Source: Panicum virgatum (Eukaryota > Streptophyta > Magnoliopsida > Poales > Poaceae). Taken from it: DNA of 64,000 nt. Shown piece after piece: positions 57,769 to 64,000 of this stretch (position 1 is its first letter; every line of letters starts with the position of its first letter). The position numbers and the translations under genes were made by a program. Below the pieces are notes generated by a model, which was not told the origin of the DNA, made no database searches, and saw only the letters and a list, made by a program, of their open reading frames with translations. The stretch lies in the NCBI RefSeq assembly GCF_016808335.1, contig NC_053148.1, forward strand, positions 43,540,930 through 43,604,929. Reading direction: 5' to 3'.

Positions 57769-58389
57769 AAGACGTTGCTGGACGGGGCCCATCCCGAGCA
57801 CTTTTTACCCAGTCATGTTTTCTACCGAACCTGACTTTTGCTGACGAAACGGACCTGCATTTCAGTTTGTCTGATGTCTGAAGTCTGAACCATCATCTCC
57901 TCCACTGCCATGATTGCTGAGTCCACTCCGGCCCGCTGCCTCATTTGATGGAGATGGTCCCTGCAACGCATTGCCAACATGGTGCATGATCTGTGGACCT
58001 GGCAACCTGATGCACCCGGCATATATGGTGAGGAGAGCCTGCCTATGCTTATACCCATTCGTTCAAATACTGTCCATAGTTGATATGATCTTTTGATTTA
58101 ATTAAGAAAGTGCGATGAGGTTGTACCTGAATGCATACCCTGCAAGCATGCTCTGCAAAATTGCAAACTGAAGTACGACCGGATTATAATAGGATTTGTC
58201 TGCTAGTGCGAGGACAGTAGCACGATAACGACACATCAAACAGACGACAACACAATATGTGCAAGTTCAGCAGACAGTTTCAGTGTAGGCCGCTTGTGAG
58301 CTATGTTCTAGAATCTGAGCTTGTTTTCCCAGAATCTCAGCTTGTTACTTCTGAGTTCTACTGCACAAGTAAACCTTTCATGTTTTTAA
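57769..58389. other. Intergenic, no gene recognised
   Basis: No exon, repeat or transposon terminus stood out. Confidence 0.45.
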
Positions 58390-58621
58390 GGCCCATCCAG
58401 TTCCCAAAAAAATTGCTACATTAACCATCACATTAAATTTTCGGACACATGCATGAAATATTAAATGTAGATGAAAAAATAACTAATTACACAGTCTAAC
58501 TGATTAGCACGAGATGAATCTTTTAAGCCTAATTAGTTTATGATTTGACATTATTTGTCAAATAACAACGAAATGTGCTACAGTAACTTTTCACCCCCAA
58601 ATTCACGAACTGAACGGGGCC
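58390..58621. mobile_element. Tourist/Harbinger-like MITE with TAA TSD
   Basis: Termini GGCCCATCCAGTTCCC and (reverse complement) GGCCCCGTTCAGTTCG are flanked by TAA at 58387-58389 and 58622-58624. The 232-bp, AT-rich interior has no coding capacity. Confidence 0.85.
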
Positions 58622-58624
58622 TAA

Positions 58625-59159
58625 AATGGATAGGCAGCCTAAAACTTTGGCATGAAGCAGACCAATCTCCGAGGTTTGTCGTCACTCCTCACATGGCATC
58701 CTGCAGTTCTGAATGCATATAACTGTCTCCATACTCCATAGTTAGGTTCCTGAGCCCCCCAGAAATCAATCCCATATCAATAATCTCTGGTCCACCTGCT
58801 TAAATGTGCCCCACATCAAGCAGCCGCAGGGAATCCAATTGTGAAGAATGCAACCCCATATCATATTAAGCCACCAAAGAAATCCCTCTAAGCCACCAGA
58901 CAATTTCTGATAAACAGCAATGATCTGGATAAAACTGCTGAATGATTCACGGCGAAAATTTCAGTTTCTGGATCAGTAATAAAAAGGTCACCATCCTTGC
59001 TTTGCTAACCATTAGATGTACAATAGAGTAGCATTACCAACAGAAATGATTTTTACACAAGCATTTTGATTCCTACTGAATTCAGGGATAACTGGCACTG
59101 TCTACATAAAGATAACACAAGTTCAGTAGCCACGCTGCTATTCCAATTTCTACATTGTG
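58625..59159 (-). other. 3' flank of the glycosylase gene
   Basis: Probably includes the 3' UTR of the minus-strand gene ending at 59160. No polyadenylation site can be fixed by eye. Confidence 0.45.
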
Positions 59160-61624
59160 CTATGAAACGATAAGTGCATCGATCGTCCTTGGCATCTCTG
59201 CATTAGTGGCAATCACCTCACAACGAATCTTCGTTGCCATCTCATCTTTTTTCAGATCTGCCTTCATGTTTACCCTGTCGATGCCACTTGTGCAAAGAGT
59301 TGGAGTGGCATTGCATTCTTCAAACCGGAAGCAACTGACCAGGTGATCATTTGTTAGCCCTGCAGCCTGCATGAAGGAATATATGACCGTTGGGCCCACA
59401 CTACGGAATCCCCTTCGCATCATGTCTTTGCTGATTATATCCGCCTTGGGACTCTTCACAGGAACTTGCCTTTGATAGCGAAACTTGCTTACTATAGGCT
59501 TGTGGTTCAGAAAACCCCAGCAGTATCGATCAAAGGATCCAAATTCATCAGCAATCTGCATCAATTTGCACAAAGTTGTAGTTTCAGGCAAAAGACATTC
59601 CAACAGAGGCACCAAATTTGTGGTGTGAACAAACAGGCACAACAAACCTTTATTATCTGGCGAGCATTCTCAAGGACAGCTCGGAGCTTTTGCTCTGACA
59701 AAAGAGAATGGGCAACACTGCCAGATGCCACAATCTTCTTCTCATTTATTTTAGAGACAGCAGCAGGGTCAAAATCCATGAAAATTTCCCTGGATGATTC
59801 AGCATGAATGTTATGAAAGAAACCAAGCAGAACACTTTTTTTCTTTTCAACATTACAAAACCAATACCTAAAAAGTTGTCTCCTCTTGAGAATTTCAGGC
59901 CATGTAAGCTCAGCCAATGCACAAGATAGTACAAGTAGCTCAAACAATCTCCTGTAAAATGGTCACGATCAAATATCCTCTAACAGTTCAATTTTCCTTT
60001 TAACAGAAGATAAATAGCAAAGATGGATATAGAAATTTTCTGTTCACATACCTGTCATTGTGTACGGGAACCCCCCATTCCTCATCATGAAAAGCGACAT
60101 AGCAAGGATCTGATCAGTAGAAAACATGAAAAATCAGCTTTGCCGTAAAAATAATGCGTAACTTGAGAAACACTTCACCAGTCATTCCTAGAAAAGGCAC
60201 AGGACAACCATAGCATGTGATGGTGTCAAATAAAGCAGGCTCTGTACCTTACACTTTGGTTGCTTGGTTTTCTTGACTGTATAGATGGAGCTATTGACAG
60301 CTTAACACTGCTTGTCTGTTTGTTTCTAGTTGGCAAAATAACCATTCCTTTTGCCAAATTTAGTTTCAGAGCAGTTAAAGTGGGTTTCTGTAGCAGGATC
60401 AAAATCAAAGGACACATGGTACAGAATAGCACAGATTGATCTATGAGGCGGCTGTTAAGTTGGTGAGTTAAAATTACTATAGTCAATTACAGATGTTAAC
60501 ATGAAATGGCGAGGGTTTAACCAATCCATCATATGTAGGAAATAAGAATGAAAGGGAAATTTAAAAAAAGGAGAATATGCTCTTTGCACTTTATATAGGT
60601 GATCTTAAAGAAGGAATGCTAACTTTATCCCATGTAGGCAGAATTACCATCTCAGTTGGTTCCAACCCCATGACAAACTGGAACAGCTAGAGTTTAACAA
60701 GCTATGACTACGATGGACGAGTTATCATCATGGTTACCAACACCAGCAATATACTAGCTGCTCTTGAGGAAAAGGCTACAGGGGAATATATTCTTGACCA
60801 GGATTAACTACAGCATATGAACAAGTATGGCAAAAAGTGCCTGCCTGGCTAAGGATATACAATGTGTAAGTTATTATGAATTGTAACACTAACACATGAA
60901 TGGCTTGATCAGCCAATAATCCAAGTAAGCATAAATTACGCACCCAACCCATATTTGGTTACTAAAACATCAAGAAACAGGGATAATAATTCTTATAACG
61001 AACTCGGATTTTAACAAAGAACAATTTAAAGAACGGATGAAGCTCACCTGTGGTTGGTGTCGCCCACGCGCACCTCCTCTTACCTTCCCCAGCCTCTGGC
61101 GTCACTGGAGCAACAAAATTCACACCGGCTGGCTTGCTCTCCGCCACCTTACCAACAGCCTTCCCTAGCTTGGGCACAGCCTTCGTCCAAGACCGGCCCT
61201 TCTCCACCTTCCCAGCGAAAGCCCGGGCGCGGACCGACTCCGCGGAGGCGTCCGAGGAGCAAGGCGCGCTGAGCGGTAAGCTCGGCTGCAGCGGCGGCGC
61301 GTCGTTCCTCCTCGGCGGCGGCCCCGGCGGCGTGCGCCGCGGCGAAGGCACAGGGGTCGCACCCTTGGGCGCGCCAGCTCCGCCCCCACCGACGGCATTC
61401 GTCTTGGCGCCCTCCTCCTCCTTGACCGCGGTGGCCGCCGGCTTCTCCGGCGTCCCCGCCGCCGCCGGCTCCGCCTTCCGCAGCGGCTTCGGCGACGGTT
61501 TCCGGGCGTTCGCCGGGCCCGACCTGGCCTTGTTGCCCCCCGGCACCAGCACCGGCCTCGCCTCCACCTCCGGCGTCGCGATGTTGAGGGACCGGACCCT
61601 CGGCGCCCCGGCCATGGAAGCCAT
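59160..61624 (-). CDS. DNA-3-methyladenine glycosylase I (Tag family)
   Basis: Five exons with GT/AG borders and consistent phases: 61624-61048, 60109-60052, 59951-59868, 59789-59648, 59555-59160, giving 418 aa. The first ~180 residues are a low-complexity Ala/Pro/Lys-rich extension (a plant trait, possibly organelle or nuclear targeting). The Tag domain follows: DPCYVAFHDEEWGVP, LTWPEILKRRQLFR, RCW-type GSFDRYCWGFLNHKP, GFRSVGPTVIYSFMQAAGL and NDHLVSCF. Zinc-snap ligands of bacterial Tag map to Cys185, His200, His358 and Cys362. The position of E. coli Glu38 appears as Ser in LVLSCALAELTW. The enzyme excises 3-methyladenine in base-excision repair. The start is the first of two close Met codons. 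No neighbour suggests a pathway. Confidence 0.92.
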
Positions 61625-62399
61625 TCCGCCCAGGCCCCGGAGCTTTTACCGCCCAAAATTTCAAACTTTACCGGGTTCTCAACTCCGCTCGAGCTCTTCA
61701 AGAACCGCGCAGAATAAAAAAAAAATCAACCAAAGAAAATCGCCCCTCGTAGATATAAAAACCCTCCACGAACCCTCGCAAAAAATAAAATAATAATAAC
61801 TCCACGAACGCAAGATTCCCTTTCCCCGAGACAAGCACGGAACCAAGAACTCCTCGAAATCCGGGCCCTTTTTCCCTCCTTCAACCTTCAAGAATTCAAA
61901 CAAACGAGAGCTCCGGGCCAAGAACCCAAACCCCAGCCAGGGTTAACTACGGCATTGCGCGGACGAGCTCAAGAACCCCAGCAAAGCCAGATGCCCGGCC
62001 ACCGCCGCGGCCGGCGCTCAGAGGAAAGCCGCCCGGGCGGCGGCGCACAGTGAAATCCGGGGCAGGCAAGGCGCAGTGGGGAATCGGGAAGCCCCAGGCG
62101 GCAGCGGCGGAGATGGAGAGGCGCACGCCGCACGGGACTCCGAGGAGGGAGGAGTGGAATCCAAGGAGAGAGCAGGGAGGGGGGGGGGGGGGGGGGGGGA
62201 GCGGTTGGTAGTGAGGGAGGGGGACCTTGCACTAGCTCGCTAGCTGGGGCTCTGCCTCTGCCGTTTACTCCTTGACACCTGTTTTTATTTCCGGGACCGG
62301 GAGGGGGTGGATTGCGAATTTTTTTTAACTTTTGTGCTTGCGGGGAGGGAAAGAGTTGGTCGTATCTGTGTCTATGCCCCTGGACCGCTGCGGGTGGGC
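61625..62399. other. 5' flank of the glycosylase gene, with a 21-G run
   Basis: Contains the likely 5' UTR and promoter of the minus-strand gene. An uninterrupted run of 21 G on + lies at 62179-62199. Other open frames here overlap on both strands and are GC artefacts. Confidence 0.6.
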
Positions 62400-62658
62400 T
62401 CGGTAAGGATGGGAAACGCATACCAGATATTCGAATTATTCGATATTCGTATTCGTTTAAACATCAATATAGATATCTGTATCCGTATTCGAATTTAATG
62501 TGGTAGTAAAGTGGATACATCCGAATCCGATTTTCATTGATTTTCTCTATCCGATTCCAGATTTATATTCGATAATATCCGACACTATCCGTATCCGTTT
62601 TCATTCAAACTATTAAAGACATTATATCTTTTTCTTACCACCCATATTATTAATTTTA
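62400..62658. repeat. AT-rich repeat with ATCCG(A/T)AT motifs, left part
   Basis: Many copies of ATTCG/ATCCG (for example TATCCGTATTCGAA) mark a grass repeat family. The same motif style returns at 63900-64000, so the MULE at 62659 appears to be inserted within it. It continues beyond the window. Confidence 0.6.
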
Positions 62659-63615
62659 GAATAAATTTCACCAGCGGTCCCTGAACTTGTCCCGAGTTCT
62701 CATCCCGGTCTCGGTACTCTCAAAATGCACGTTTAGGTCCCTGAATTTGTCCCGAGTTCTCATCCTGGTCCCGGTACTATCAAAATGCACGTCTAGGTCC
62801 CTGAACTTGTCCCGAGTTCTCATCCCGGTCCATGAACTTTCTAATCTGTTTCATATAGGTCAAAACATTCATAACATGTGTTCCAAACAGTACGATTAAG
62901 TGAACTGATAGGTGGGGCCCATATGGCAGTCACACCTCTCCCTTCTCCCTCCTCCCTCTGTATGGGCGCCGCCGGACCCCACCCCTAGCATCTGTCGCCA
63001 CCCGTGCGCCTGCGCTGCCACGATGGACCTCAGCTCCGCGCCGCCCCGATCCTCGTTCATGCCGCAACCGCCGCTTGGCCACGCCGACGGCGGACCCCGC
63101 ATCCCCGCCGCCCCTCCACCGGCCCCACGCCCTCCCTACCCAGCCGCGCTGCCGTCAAGGCCGTCGTCCCACGCGACCCTCGGCTACCCCGCTCCCTGTG
63201 GATGTCGTGCCACCCCGAGGGCGGCGCCCTCCATGGCCACCACCGCCGGCGCGCCCTGGCGGGCGAGCCCCGCTCCGGTCCTGGCCCCGGTCTAGCGCCC
63301 GCGGGCCCGCACAGCAAGAGAGGAGGGAGAAGGGAGAGGTGTGACTGCCATATGGGCCCCACCTATCAGTTCACTTAATCGTACTGTTTGGAGCGCATGT
63401 TATGGAGTTTTTGACCTATATGAAACAGATTAGCAAGTTTATGGACCGAGATGAGAACTCGGGACAAGTTCAAGGACCTAGACGTGCATTTTGAGAGTAC
63501 CGGGACCGGGATGAGAACTCGGGACAAGTTCAGGGACCTAGACGTGCATTTTGAGAGTACCGGGACCGGGATGAGAACTCGGGACAAGTTCAGGGACCGC
63601 TGGTGAAATTTACTC
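62659..63615. mobile_element. Non-autonomous MULE with ~300-bp TIRs and GC-rich interior
   Basis: TIRs begin GAATAAATTTCACCAGCGG (left) and GAGTAAATTTCACCAGCGG (right, reverse complement) and extend ~300 bp, ending in GGGAGAAGGGAGAGGTGTGA-like sequence. A 9-bp TSD TTAATTTTA flanks it (62650-62658, 63616-63624). Each TIR holds tandem units of the form TCCCGAGTTCTCATCCCGG...AAAATGCACGT. The ~340-bp interior is GC-rich and unlike the TIRs. Its open frames have no domain. No transposase is present. Confidence 0.9.
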
Positions 63616-63624
63616 TTAATTTTA

Positions 63625-64000
63625 TAATAAAGATATAACAAAAAAAGATTAAATTTACTTTAAATATTCTTATTTTATCTCAAAATTACTTCTATATTTT
63701 TTATTTATATATAATAAAATTATTTATATGTTTATTGCAATATATTTTAGTTCTAATTTTATTTTTATGTATTTATTTATTAATGATAAATAAATTTTTT
63801 TAACTAGATATCTTTGTTATATTATTATACTTTATTTTGTACCTGTAAAATAATTTTATAATCTAAAACTACTAATAAAGAAATTAACTAAATGTTAGCT
63901 CATATATCAAGTCAATATCCGAATTCAAATCCGAATCTGAGACATCCGTTTTGTATTCGTATCCGAGAATATCCGAATCCGTATCCGTATTCGATTTAAA
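63625..64000. repeat. AT-rich repeat, right part
   Basis: Very AT-rich sequence followed at 63910-64000 by ATCCGAATCC/TATCCGTATTCG motifs. It is the continuation of the repeat at 62400-62658 and is cut by the window end. Confidence 0.55.

Noticed and set aside
61149..61793. Long frames overlapping exon 1 of the glycosylase gene
   Set aside because: Alternative-frame artefacts of a GC-rich exon; only the frame that splices into the Tag domain is supported.
1..64000. CRISPR arrays, tRNA or rRNA genes, phage or bacterial operons
   Set aside because: Nothing of the kind was seen; the regular repeats are transposon termini, microsatellites or the 48-bp ORF A repeats.

Overview
The window is plant nuclear DNA from a grass, most likely a panicoid with a large, repeat-rich genome. 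Evidence: nested LTR retrotransposons, MULEs, a CACTA element and Tourist-type MITEs with cereal-style termini; GC-rich first exons; and host genes with plant-specific architectures. No bacterial, organellar, CRISPR, rRNA or tRNA signal was seen. Host genes are few: four exons of TAF5 (about 1.8-4.1 kb, +), a MIR156 hairpin (27.95-28.03 kb, +), an intact intronless DM13/DOMON/cytochrome b561 gene (48.1-50.8 kb, +) and an intact five-exon DNA-3-methyladenine glycosylase I gene (59.2-61.6 kb, -).

Layout. 1-1.64 kb: LINE reverse-transcriptase remnant (-). 1.8-4.1 kb: TAF5 exons with a 1.47-kb CACTA element in one intron. 4.3-19.7 kb: a short-LTR copia element, split inside gag by a 13.9-kb Ty3/gypsy element (- strand, 3.46-kb LTRs, TSD TGCAG). 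The gypsy element carries two related extra ORFs between its PBS and gag. 19.7-30.9 kb: LINE remnants, Tourist/Harbinger-like MITEs, a non-autonomous MULE, then MIR156. 30.9-38.9 kb: an LTR-type element whose two ~3-kb LTRs face each other in inverted orientation, integrated as a unit with a 5-bp TSD (TGAAA). 40.4-47.9 kb: a solo LTR and two poly(A)-ended non-LTR elements. 51.9-56.8 kb: a complete MuDR-type MULE with ~450-bp TIRs, a transposase gene and a convergent GRF zinc-finger gene, both broken by nonsense codons only. 62.7-63.6 kb: a second non-autonomous MULE inserted in another AT-rich repeat.

The most unusual object is the inverted-LTR element at 30900-38915. Both outer ends are the same LTR 5' terminus, and a direct TSD shows that the palindromic molecule itself was integrated. 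Because its arms are near-identical, they also provide an exact empty site for a 778-bp TIR element inserted in one arm. Next in interest are the duplicated pre-gag ORFs of the gypsy element: each ATG, like that of gag, directly follows a splice-acceptor-like CAG, and one ORF frame ends in three TQT-containing acidic repeats.
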